Below, one piece after another: positions 1 through 5,695 of a stretch of DNA of 10,934 nucleotides; position 1 is the first letter of the stretch, and every line of letters starts with the position of its first letter. The notes beneath the pieces are model-generated. The model was not told the origin of the DNA. It saw only the letters and a list, made by a program, of their open reading frames with translations, and made no database searches. Where the stretch lies: the NCBI GenBank assembly GCA_020027635.1, contig JAHKKL010000028.1:1-10934 (forward strand), read 5' to 3'. This stretch comes from Gammaproteobacteria bacterium (GTDB taxonomy: Bacteria > Pseudomonadota > Gammaproteobacteria > UBA9214). The position numbers and the translations under genes are program-made.

Positions 1-2
1 CG

Positions 3-479
3 GCAATCTTAGTTATCGGCAGCCTGTCCACGGGTCAGGTAAACACCCATGCGGCAGAGCCTCATGCCTCGTATCAGGATGTCCGGCTTTCACCGGAACT
101 GCTGAATCTTCTCAGGGAGGAGATGCGCGAAATCACCGCTGGAGTACAGGGAATGGCGTTGTCTCTGGCGACCGCGGACTGGAAGTCAATTCAAGAAACC
201 AGCGCAAAAATACGCGCCAGTTACATCATGGAGAAGAAACTGACTCCGACCCAGGCAAAGGAACTGGATCAAGCGCTTCCCGAGCAATTCAAGCAGCTCG
301 ATGCGCAGTTTCATCAAAGAGCGGAAAGACTCGGGACGGCGGCCGAAGCCCACGACCCGGAGCTTGTAGCGTTCCACTATTCGCGCTTGTTGGAAAGCTG
401 TGCTATTTGCCATTCGGACTATGCAAAATCCCGGTTCCCGGGGTTCGCTTACCCTGCTCAGCAGGTCCATCATCACTGA
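3..479 (+). CDS. Cytochrome c'-like exported monohaem protein, 5'-truncated by window edge
   Basis: The frame is open to the left edge, so the ATG at 123 is internal and the true start lies outside the window. The first visible residues (AILVIGSLSTGQ...HAAEP) look like the end of a signal peptide cleaved near HAA, so the product should be periplasmic. The mature part is helical and charged, and the single haem site CAICH (codons 399-413) sits about 22 residues from the C-terminus, followed by SDYAKSRFPGF. A C-terminal CxxCH after a helical bundle is the cytochrome c' arrangement, in which His is the haem ligand and no Met ligand is needed. Members of this wider class bind small gases or carry electrons; the specific role here is unknown. 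The end is a His-rich VHHH tail. Confident of a c-type cytochrome, moderately confident of the c'-like class. Confidence 0.85.
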   Translation, partial: AILVIGSLSTGQVNTHAAEPHASYQDVRLSPELLNLLREEMREITAGVQGMALSLATADWKSIQETSAKIRASYIMEKKLTPTQAKELDQALPEQFKQLDAQFHQRAERLGTAAEAHDPELVAFHYSRLLESCAICHSDYAKSRFPGFAYPAQQVHHH

Positions 480-551
480 GCGAATCTTGACAACTCGTCG
501 ATGCGCGAGGAGTTCGCTCTTCGTGGCATGACCGTGAACGAAAGACCTCAA

Positions 552-1007
552 ATGAAAATATGGGTGGACGCGGATGCATGCCCCGTGGTGATCAAGGATA
601 TTCTGTTCAGGGCGGCGGAACGTACCGGGGTGCAGTTGACGCTTGTGGCTAATCAGCCCGTGCGCGTCCCGCCGTCGCGCTGCATTAAATTGCTTCAGGT
701 CACTGCGGGCTTCGATGTCGCTGACGATGAAATTGTCAAAAGGGCTGTCGCTGGTGATCTTGTCATCACGAGTGATATACCTCTGGCGGCGGAGGTGATA
801 GATAAGGGGGGTTATGCGCTTACTCCTCGCGGCGAACTGTATACGTCTGAAAATATCAGGGCGCGTCTGAACATGAGGGATTTTATGGATACGCTGCGAG
901 CCAGTGGAATAGATACCGGCGGTCCGCCGGCGTTAAGCCAGAGTGATCGAAAAGCTTTCGCGGATCACCTGGATAAACTGTTAACCCGGCATGCAGGAAA
1001 GGCATGA
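552..1007 (+). CDS. yaiI: YaiI/YqxD family protein (DUF188, UPF0178)
   Basis: The 151-residue product starts MKIWVDADACPVVIK and contains VANQPVRVPPS, AGFDVADDEIV, GDLVITSDIPLAAEVI, TPRGELYT and MRDFMDTLRASGIDTGGP, all matching my memory of E. coli YaiI almost block for block and close to its roughly 150-residue length. The family is a PIN-like fold with conserved acidic residues (here the DADAC and TSDIPLA segments), consistent with a metal-dependent nuclease-like site, but no activity is firmly established. I chose the ATG at 552 because the homology begins there and GAAAG lies a few bases upstream; the in-frame ATGs at 501 and 528 would add an unconserved N-terminus and have no visible ribosome binding site. 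It is probably a unit separate from the flanking cytochromes, with a terminator-like hairpin just downstream. Confidence 0.93.
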   Translation: MKIWVDADACPVVIKDILFRAAERTGVQLTLVANQPVRVPPSRCIKLLQVTAGFDVADDEIVKRAVAGDLVITSDIPLAAEVIDKGGYALTPRGELYTSENIRARLNMRDFMDTLRASGIDTGGPPALSQSDRKAFADHLDKLLTRHAGKA

Positions 1008-1012
1008 CAAGG

Positions 1013-1049
1013 AAAATCCGGCCGACTTCGTTCGGCGGCGGCTGATTTT
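1013..1049 (+). terminator. Possible bidirectional rho-independent terminator after yaiI
   Basis: Six bases after the yaiI stop, AAAATC (1013-1018) and GATTTT (1044-1049) pair perfectly and enclose an imperfect GC-rich stem (CCGGCCGA against TCGGCGG, one bulge). An A-run on the left and a T-run on the right is the layout of a terminator usable in both directions. The T-run is only four bases and the inner stem is asymmetric, so the call is moderate. Confidence 0.4.
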
Positions 1050-1084
1050 GATGATAGACATCGAACACCTCATTCGCGCTCGTT

Positions 1085-1092
1085 AAGGAGAG
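1085..1092 (+). promoter_or_regulatory. Ribosome binding site of the cytochrome c gene
   Basis: AAGGAGAG ends seven bases before the ATG at 1100 and fixes that start. Confidence 0.7.
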
Positions 1093-1099
1093 AACGCTG

Positions 1100-1618
1100 A
1101 TGAATACCCTCTGTAAGAACATTGTGTGCGCGGCTTTTGTTGTATTTGGCTTCTGTTCCGTGAATGTTGCACTGCCCGATGCAGGCACGTCATTGGAACG
1201 CAAATCCGGCTATGACATGAACGTGGTGGAGAGGGGGCGGTATCTGCTGAGGACTTCCGGATGTAACGATTGTCATACGGCGGGGTACTTGCTCTCTGAA
1301 GGAAAAACGCCGGAGGATCGCTGGCTGACGGGCGATACGTTCGGCTGGCGCGGGCCGTGGGGAACGACCTACGGGACAAACCTTCGGCTGCTCGCGAACC
1401 AGTTGACGCAGGCGCAGTGGGTGGACATGGCAAAGTCATTGAAGCGCCGCCCCCCGATGCCCTGGTTCAACCTGAATGCCATGACGGCGGAGGATCTCGG
1501 CGCGATGTATCAGTTCCTGCGCTATCTGGGTCCGGCCGGCAAGCCGGCCCCGGCTTATTTACCACCCGATCAGGAGCCGGCAGGTCCGTATGCCACGTTT
1601 CCCGCGCCGCCCAAGTAG
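1100..1618 (+). CDS. Exported class I monohaem cytochrome c
   Basis: The product has 172 residues. Residues 1-24 or so form a signal peptide (hydrophobic stretch IVCAAFVVFGFCSV), so the protein is exported to the periplasm, where haem is attached. The haem site is C55-N-D-C-H59, preceded by the amphipathic helix VVERGRYLLRTSG typical of class I cytochromes. M120 in RRPPMPWFN is the likely sixth ligand. FGWRGPWGTTYGTNLR and the Pro-rich C-terminal tail (YLPPDQEPAGPYATFPAPPK) are features I associate with a family of small diheme- or monoheme-type c cytochromes found near dehydrogenases; only one CxxCH is present here. It should shuttle electrons, with an unknown partner. Cys5, Cys10 and Cys19 lie in the signal peptide and are not expected in the mature protein. 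Confidence 0.9.
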   Translation: MNTLCKNIVCAAFVVFGFCSVNVALPDAGTSLERKSGYDMNVVERGRYLLRTSGCNDCHTAGYLLSEGKTPEDRWLTGDTFGWRGPWGTTYGTNLRLLANQLTQAQWVDMAKSLKRRPPMPWFNLNAMTAEDLGAMYQFLRYLGPAGKPAPAYLPPDQEPAGPYATFPAPPK

Positions 1619-1621
1619 CCG

Positions 1622-1689
1622 CCGCTCCGGTTTTATCGCGACGGCCTGGGTGTGAAGACGGAAGGCATTGTCGGCAAGCCGTCCCGATG
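1622..1689 (+). pseudogene. Possible remnant of a VOC/glyoxalase-superfamily gene
   Basis: Directly after the cytochrome stop and in the same frame, the sequence reads PLRFYRDGLGVKTEGIVGKPSR and then stops (TGA 1687-1689). FYRDGLG-x-x-TEGIVG is a hallmark N-terminal segment of VOC-family (glyoxalase/bleomycin-resistance-like) proteins, where it follows the first beta strand. Nothing resembling the rest of such a protein is visible before or after it, so I read it as a degraded fragment. The match is short (about 16 residues) and rests on memory, hence low to moderate confidence. Confidence 0.35.
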
Positions 1690-1734
1690 AGCCGTCCGGC
1701 CCGGTCGATCATGACGTAGAAGGAGGTGGCAAGT

Positions 1735-1830
1735 ATGGAAGATACGAGGCGTCGATCCTCGGCAAGTCGGCCCGGTCGCCGATTACCGCAGCCGGTCATA
1801 ACGCTCTGCCGTGGCGGGAGGGCGTTGTGA
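1735..1830 (+). CDS. Arg-rich 31-residue micro-ORF, possible leader peptide
   Basis: The ATG at 1735 is preceded by AAGGAGGT (1720-1727), a complete match to the anti-Shine-Dalgarno end of 16S rRNA at a workable spacing of seven bases, and this is the only start codon placed to use it. The product (MEDTRRRSSASRPGRRLPQP... ending GGRAL) is basic with no recognisable domain. Its TGA (1828-1830) overlaps a GTG at 1827 in the motif GTGA, so ribosomes finishing here could restart on the next ORF. It could be a real small protein, a leader that controls the next ORF, or debris of an older gene whose ribosome binding site survived. Confidence 0.3.
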   Translation: MEDTRRRSSASRPGRRLPQPVITLCRGGRAL

Positions 1831-1916
1831 CCTTCGGTTTCATGAGCGTCGGGATAATGATAATTGCCTGTTCTGTCCTTGTCCTTTGCGGGCTGCGACG
1901 GTCCGCGATGCCGTGA
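1827..1916 (+). CDS. Possible 29-residue single-span membrane peptide
   Basis: From GTG 1827 the frame reads M/VTFGFMSVGIMIIACSVLVLC and then GLRRSAMP: one strongly hydrophobic span followed by arginines, the usual form of a small membrane protein with its C-terminus in the cytoplasm. GGGAGGG lies just upstream of the GTG, and the start overlaps the previous stop in GTGA, suggesting translational coupling. The same frame is open further upstream (to an ATG at 1668, giving 82 residues), so a longer form cannot be excluded, but no ribosome binding site supports that start. An internal ATG at 1842 would give 24 residues. No family recognised. Confidence 0.35.
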   Translation: MTFGFMSVGIMIIACSVLVLCGLRRSAMP

Positions 1917-1958
1917 CCGTCGATAGGCTCCGGTAACGGCCGGTCAACCGACACGCAT

Positions 1959-2432
1959 ATGACGGTTCATAGCGGCGGAATTCTTTTATTCAGGCGCCTT
2001 GCCGGTCGGCTTCAGGTGCTGCTGGTGCATCCGGGAGGACCGTATTGGGAAAAGAAAGACGCGGGGGCGTGGTCTATTCCGAAGGGTTTGTTTGAAGAAA
2101 ACGAAGGGCCGCTGGAAGCCGCAAGGAGAGAATTTGCCGAGGAAACGGGTTTTGATGCGGAGGGGGAATTTATCGCGCTTGGCGAATTAACGCAGCCGAG
2201 TAAAAAAATAGTCCACGCGTGGGCTCTGGAATGCGATTTGGACACGACACGGATAAAAAGCAATACGTTCGCACTGGAATGGCCGCCGGATTCGGGTCAT
2301 GTCGAAGACTACCCGGAGATCGACAAGGGGCAATGGTTCGATATCGATGAAGCCAGAAAGAAAATAACCGGGGGGCAGGCGGGATTCATAGACCGGCTGA
2401 TCGATCGATTAAAGACCAATTCGAATAATTGA
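1959..2432 (+). CDS. Nudix hydrolase (predicted NTP pyrophosphohydrolase, COG4119-like)
   Basis: The 157-residue protein carries a perfect Nudix box at residues 43-65: G43, E49, R57-E58, E61-E62 and G64 match G-x5-E-x7-RE-U-x-EE-x-G-U. These residues bind Mg2+ and activate water for cleavage of a nucleoside diphosphate linked to another moiety. The N-terminus (SGGILLFRR, LQVLLVHPGGPYWEKKD, GAWSIPKG) is typical of the group annotated as predicted NTP pyrophosphohydrolases of the Nudix family. The substrate is not determinable from sequence. The ATG at 1959 lacks an obvious ribosome binding site but lies correctly before the first conserved strand. The gene and the following gap look richer in A+T than most of the window, which could reflect transfer. 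Confidence 0.93.
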   Translation: MTVHSGGILLFRRLAGRLQVLLVHPGGPYWEKKDAGAWSIPKGLFEENEGPLEAARREFAEETGFDAEGEFIALGELTQPSKKIVHAWALECDLDTTRIKSNTFALEWPPDSGHVEDYPEIDKGQWFDIDEARKKITGGQAGFIDRLIDRLKTNSNN

Positions 2433-2511
2433 GATTTCTCCTGCGACAGATTCAATTCGAAGTTTTCGTGGATCAATGGGGCCAGTCGTATGATTAGAGA
2501 TTAATAACATA

Positions 2512-2524
2512 ATTATCAGATAAT
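2512..2524. promoter_or_regulatory. Palindrome ATTATC-A-GATAAT, possible operator
   Basis: Perfect inverted repeat with six-base arms around a single A, in the AT-rich region about 240 bases before the cytochrome-porin start. The size suits a dimeric repressor or activator. Chance palindromes of this length occur in AT-rich DNA, so it is only a candidate. Confidence 0.25.
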
Positions 2525-2752
2525 CTGTCATTGCCTTCTGATTGCGCGGGTGCCTGATGGCCAATCATCGCATCAATCCGCTGCCTGAACCGATCACTAC
2601 CAAACATTCATTGGATCTATCGACTCTGACCTCATGGATCATGGTTCCGTCCATCAATGTGTCTGGCAAGGTGCACGGCTGAAACAAAATATTTTTATTT
2701 ACGGGTGGTCGTTATTAGGCATATTGTGCACGCGGTTTAACTACTGCAAGGA

Positions 2753-2760
2753 GGGCTGTC
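2753..2760 (+). promoter_or_regulatory. Strong ribosome binding site of the cytochrome-porin gene
   Basis: The sequence GCAAGGAGGGCTGTC directly precedes the ATG at 2761, with AAGGAGGG at 2748-2755, supporting that start and efficient translation. Confidence 0.7.
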
Positions 2761-4128
2761 ATGTCATTACGCAAAGTGTTTGGTGTGCTCTACGCGTGCA
2801 TGCTCATCGGCGTGGTGTTCCTGCCGGGTAATGCACAGGCTGTACCGAGTTATGCCCGGCAAACCGGGATGCCCTGCGCGGGGTGTCATACCACACCGCC
2901 GGAGCTGACGCCGTTCGGACGCGATTTCAAGATTAACGGTTACACCCTGACGGGCATGCAGCAGATCGAGGCCCCGGGCAAGGGCACCGCGGCGGGTCTG
3001 AAAATCAGCGAAGTGCCGCCCCTGTCGGTGATGCTGCTCACCTCGTTCACCCGCACCAGCAAGAACCAGCCGGATACGCAGAACAACGATGTCTCCCTGC
3101 CGCAGGAGCTCAGCCTGTTCTTTGCCGGTGAGATCACTCCGCATATCGGATCATTCCTGCAGCTCACCTACGCCCAGTCGGAAGATACAAACGGGGATAC
3201 CACCACCAGCTTCAGTCTCGACAATACCGACATCCGCTATGCGAATCATGCGACAGTCGCCGGCAAGGACACCATCTTCGGCGTGACGCTCAACAACAGT
3301 CCGACCGTGGAGGACCCCTGGAACACCACGCCCGTTTGGGGTTACCCATTCATTTCATCCGATATCGCCCCGACGCCGACGGCCGCGCCGCTGGTCAGCG
3401 ATGCCCTCGCGCAGCAGGTGGCCGGACTGGGGGGCTATACCTTGTGGAACGATCATCTCTATGGTGATTTCACGGTCTATCGTTCCGCGCACCTGCTGGG
3501 TACCGGCCCGGGCGGCGCTCCCAATAATGACAGCGAAAACACCATCAAAAATGTCACGCCCTACTGGCGGCTCGCCTGGGAGCAGAAGGTCGGTGACAAT
3601 AACCTCGAGGTCGGCACCTTCGGGCTGTGGTCGGAACTCTATCCACAAGGCATATCGGGCAGGACCGACAAATACACGGATCTCGCGCTCGACAGCCAGT
3701 TCGAGCACCCCATGGGGGACAACATGCTCACGCTGCGCGGCGCCTATATCCATCAAAACGCGAGTCTGGATGGTTCCGTGCAGGACGGATTGGCCGCCAG
3801 CGACTCGAATACGCTCGACACCCTGAATCTGAATGGAACCTACCATCTGGGGACAGCAGCGGCGTTTTCCATCGGCGGATTCACTACGACGGGTGACAAG
3901 GACAAGCTGCTGTATGCGCCGAATCCGCTCGACGGCAGCGCCAACGGCAGTCCGGACAGCCGTGGCTATATATTGCAGGCGACCTATCTGCCATGGCAGA
4001 ACACGCAGTTCACGCTGGAATATGTCGGCTACAGCAAGTTCAATGGCAGCGATCATAACTACGACGGCAGCGGGCGCGACGCCTCCGATAACAATACGAT
4101 ATACCTCGCAGGCTGGCTGGTCTGGTAA
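2761..4128 (+). CDS. Cyc2-like fused monohaem cytochrome c - outer-membrane porin
   Basis: The 455-residue product has three parts. Residues 1-27 are a signal peptide ending NAQA. Directly after it comes AVPSYARQTGMPCAGCH with one haem site (C39, C42, H43), then TPPELTPFGRDFKINGYTLTG. From about residue 85 to the end the chain alternates short hydrophobic and aromatic strands with long polar, Asn/Asp/Gly-rich loops and finishes in YLAGWLVW, as expected of an outer-membrane beta-barrel with an aromatic C-terminal residue. A small haem domain fused N-terminally to a porin, with the A-x-P-x-[FY]-A-R-Q-T-G-x-x-CxxCH signature, is the described architecture of Cyc2, the outer-membrane iron oxidase of neutrophilic and acidophilic iron oxidisers; the length also fits. 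Related proteins occur in organisms not known to oxidise iron, so the substrate is inference. It has its own strong ribosome binding site and a long upstream gap, suggesting separate regulation. Confidence 0.85.
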   Translation: MSLRKVFGVLYACMLIGVVFLPGNAQAVPSYARQTGMPCAGCHTTPPELTPFGRDFKINGYTLTGMQQIEAPGKGTAAGLKISEVPPLSVMLLTSFTRTSKNQPDTQNNDVSLPQELSLFFAGEITPHIGSFLQLTYAQSEDTNGDTTTSFSLDNTDIRYANHATVAGKDTIFGVTLNNSPTVEDPWNTTPVWGYPFISSDIAPTPTAAPLVSDALAQQVAGLGGYTLWNDHLYGDFTVYRSAHLLGTGPGGAPNNDSENTIKNVTPYWRLAWEQKVGDNNLEVGTFGLWSELYPQGISGRTDKYTDLALDSQFEHPMGDNMLTLRGAYIHQNASLDGSVQDGLAASDSNTLDTLNLNGTYHLGTAAAFSIGGFTTTGDKDKLLYAPNPLDGSANGSPDSRGYILQATYLPWQNTQFTLEYVGYSKFNGSDHNYDGSGRDASDNNTIYLAGWLVW

Positions 4129-4138
4129 TGGGGTGTCC

Positions 4139-4165
4139 GGGGTGCGGGCCGCAATGGCTCGCCCC
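4139..4165 (+). terminator. Hairpin just after the cytochrome-porin stop
   Basis: GGGG (4139-4142), a TG bulge and CGGGCC (4145-4150) pair with GGCTCG and CCCC (4156-4165) around a GCAAT loop, with one G-T pair. It starts ten bases past the stop codon. No T-run follows, so termination is only suggested. Confidence 0.25.
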
Positions 4166-4199
4166 TGACTTGCAGATTTCGAAGGCATGTGTATTGAAT

Positions 4200-4220
4200 C
4201 CGCGGGTGTGACACCCGCGG
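4200..4220. repeat. Perfect 21-bp palindrome (10+1+10) in the intergenic gap
   Basis: CCGCGGGTGT at 4200-4209 and ACACCCGCGG at 4211-4220 are exact reverse complements around one G. As RNA this makes a 9-bp GC-rich stem with a three-base loop. No T-run follows. It could act as a transcript-end hairpin for the 2761 gene or as a protein binding site before the 4270 gene. Confidence 0.55.
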
Positions 4221-4269
4221 TATGCGTTAGGTGGTACAGGGATTTAACCCTACAGAAGGGGACGACAGG

Positions 4270-4932
4270 ATGATGACCGGGCGGGTTGTATTGATGCTGG
4301 CAGCTCTGGTGCTGGCGACAATGGTTTCATTGATACCGGCGCATGCCGAAGAAGGCAACGATGCCGCATTGAGGCGCCAGCTTGAAGCCGTACAGCAACA
4401 GCTCCAGGATCTGCAGCTCAAGGTGCAGCGCATGGAGTCGGAGCTCGGCGCCACGCAAGCGCCGTCTCCGGCGGCCGTCGCGGCGCCCATGCCGTCATCG
4501 ACGGTAGCCCCGGCCGTCGTGGCCCCGGCGCCCGACAGCCCCTCGACATCCGCGCCGGCGATACCGGTTGAGACCGGAGCGGCGCCAATGCCGTCATCGA
4601 CAACAGCCCCGGCCACAGCGGTCCCATTGACCGGTAGCCAGCCTTTCCCCGCACCGGTGCGGGTGGAAGCCGGGACATCGCCTCCACAGCCAGCCGTCCC
4701 GGAAGCATTCCAGTGGCGCGAGACGCTCAAGGACCAGTGGCGCAGCGTCAAGGCCGGGATGAGTAGTGAGGAAATCAGGAAACTGCTGGGTACGCCGTCA
4801 CGCGAGTTCACAGTCGACGGAAAACCCGTGTGGTACTACTCCTACCCCGGCATCGGCAATGGCTCGGTGATGTTCAGCCGGGACGGCCACACCGTGGCGG
4901 GCTGGCAGCATCCGCCGTTCGGGTTCTGGTGA
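4270..4932 (+). CDS. Exported coiled-coil protein with Pro/Ala linker and C-terminal BamE (SmpA/OmlA)-like domain
   Basis: I start at the ATG at 4270 (220 residues) because AAGGGG lies upstream and the sequence then opens with a clean signal peptide, cleaved after IPAHA (residue 26); the frame is open back to 4231 but that extension is not signal-like. Order of parts: residues 27-60 a heptad-patterned coiled coil (RRQLEAVQQQLQDLQLKVQRM), 61-146 a Pro/Ala/Ser/Thr-rich linker, and about 156-215 a BamE-like domain (SVKAGMSSEEIRKLLGTPSRE, then VWYYSYPG and GSVMFSRDG). BamE-type domains are found in outer-membrane assembly and envelope proteins and mediate protein contacts. Unlike BamE, there is no lipobox Cys, so the protein should be soluble in the periplasm. 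The linker contains a duplicated 36-base segment. It follows the outer-membrane cytochrome-porin; a role in the envelope is plausible, a direct link unproven. Confidence 0.82.
   Translation: MMTGRVVLMLAALVLATMVSLIPAHAEEGNDAALRRQLEAVQQQLQDLQLKVQRMESELGATQAPSPAAVAAPMPSSTVAPAVVAPAPDSPSTSAPAIPVETGAAPMPSSTTAPATAVPLTGSQPFPAPVRVEAGTSPPQPAVPEAFQWRETLKDQWRSVKAGMSSEEIRKLLGTPSREFTVDGKPVWYYSYPGIGNGSVMFSRDGHTVAGWQHPPFGFW
4480..4614 (+). repeat. Direct repeat inside the linker of the BamE-like protein (two 36-base copies)
   Basis: Bases 4480-4515 and 4579-4614 match at 32 of 36 positions and lie exactly 99 bases (33 codons) apart, both encoding AAPMPSST followed by APA. In-frame duplication or slippage in a low-complexity linker explains it. 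Confidence 0.7.
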
Positions 4933-5060
4933 ACGACGGAACACCCGTAAAGCCGCCAGCCGCGCAAGCGCTGCTTTAACGAAACACTCCGGGCCACCCG
5001 CACCCGCTGCCGGCTCCACGATAAAGCGCGTGTGAACCGGCGCCGGGTCAGACCGGGCCG

Positions 5061-5074
5061 GTGATCGCGATCAC
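5061..5074. promoter_or_regulatory. CRP/FNR-type palindrome upstream of the 5126 gene
   Basis: The 14-base perfect palindrome GTGATCGCGATCAC contains GTGA-N6-TCAC, the core of CRP sites, and equally TGAT-N4-ATCA, the core of FNR-type sites. Ten bases downstream, TGCTAGACT (5081-5089) resembles an extended -10 element. If that promoter is real the palindrome covers its -35 region, a repressing position for this regulator family. Confidence 0.4.
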
Positions 5075-5125
5075 GACCGGTGCTAGACTGTTTTGCGACC
5101 GGGCTCCAATACAGGTTGCGACAGC

Positions 5126-5566
5126 ATGGCGGATATCCAGAAAGCCGATCCCGCGGCGCGTAGACAAGCCGTGCCGGTCATCGTGATCGGCGCCCTCGCC
5201 GGTGCGCTGCTGCTGGCCGCCATGGAACGCTATCGCCTGCCGCTGCACGACTGGCTGCTGTCCGACCCCGAACGCTTCACGCGGCGGCTCGGCTTGGTTT
5301 CCTACCTGGCCGCCGCCGCGCTGGCGCTGCCATTGCTCGGTTTCGCGCTGTATTTCTGGGCATTCGGCGTGAAGGTGATGCGCGCGCGGCGGTTTCCACT
5401 GCCGGGACAACGGGTCATTCGCGACACACCGGTGCTCGAGGGGCGGGCGGCCTTCGCGCGGGGACGTCGCCTGAAGGTTCTGGCGGTGTGCCTGGGGGTG
5501 GCCGGCGCGGCATTCTGGCTCATGCTCTGGCGGCTGGTCGGGGCACTGGGCGGACATGCGCTCTGA
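5126..5566 (+). CDS. Uncharacterised three-helix inner-membrane protein
   Basis: The 146-residue product has predicted membrane spans at about 15-33, 57-81 and 117-137, with a short loop (RYRLPLHDWLLSDPERFTRR) between the first two and an Arg-rich segment (MRARRFPLPGQRVIRDTPVLEGRAAFARGRR) between the last two. By the positive-inside rule the Arg-rich loop is cytoplasmic. I do not recognise the family. I chose ATG 5126; the same frame can be opened at a TTG at 5093, but that would overlap the promoter-like element. AGG at 5113-5115 is only a weak ribosome binding site. It stands alone behind a CRP/FNR-type palindrome, so it may respond to oxygen, redox state or cAMP. Confidence 0.7.
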   Translation: MADIQKADPAARRQAVPVIVIGALAGALLLAAMERYRLPLHDWLLSDPERFTRRLGLVSYLAAAALALPLLGFALYFWAFGVKVMRARRFPLPGQRVIRDTPVLEGRAAFARGRRLKVLAVCLGVAGAAFWLMLWRLVGALGGHAL

Positions 5567-5695
5567 ATGCCCCCATCCGCAGTGCCCGGCGACGACGCCG
5601 CCGTCCCGCGCGCCGCGAGCAATGCGCGGCGCCGTACCGCGTGGCGTGGTTGTCATACGCTGCCGTCCCGCTGACACGCCTGTCCGGGACCGCCC

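Larger units (their letters stand above)
2433..2760. other. AT-richer intergenic region upstream of the cytochrome-porin gene
   Basis: About 330 bases hold no convincing gene; the longest frame (from 2634) lacks a ribosome binding site and any recognisable motif. The stretch is visibly richer in A+T than its surroundings and includes a perfect 6+1+6 palindrome at 2512-2524 and an AT-rich run near 2686-2700. It probably contains the promoter and control sites of the 2761 gene, but I cannot place a -35/-10 pair with confidence. Confidence 0.5.

Noticed and set aside
487..492. TTGACA as a -35 element for yaiI
   Set aside because: It matches the -35 consensus exactly, but no acceptable -10 element lies 16-18 bases downstream.
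2634..2831. 65-codon + ORF overlapping the start of the cytochrome-porin gene
   Set aside because: No ribosome binding site, no motif, and it overlaps a well-supported start in another frame.
3355..4188. Long minus-strand ORF of 277 codons antisense to the cytochrome-porin gene
   Set aside because: The opposite strand encodes a coherent signal peptide, haem motif and barrel; the antisense product has no recognisable motif and is a by-product of high GC.
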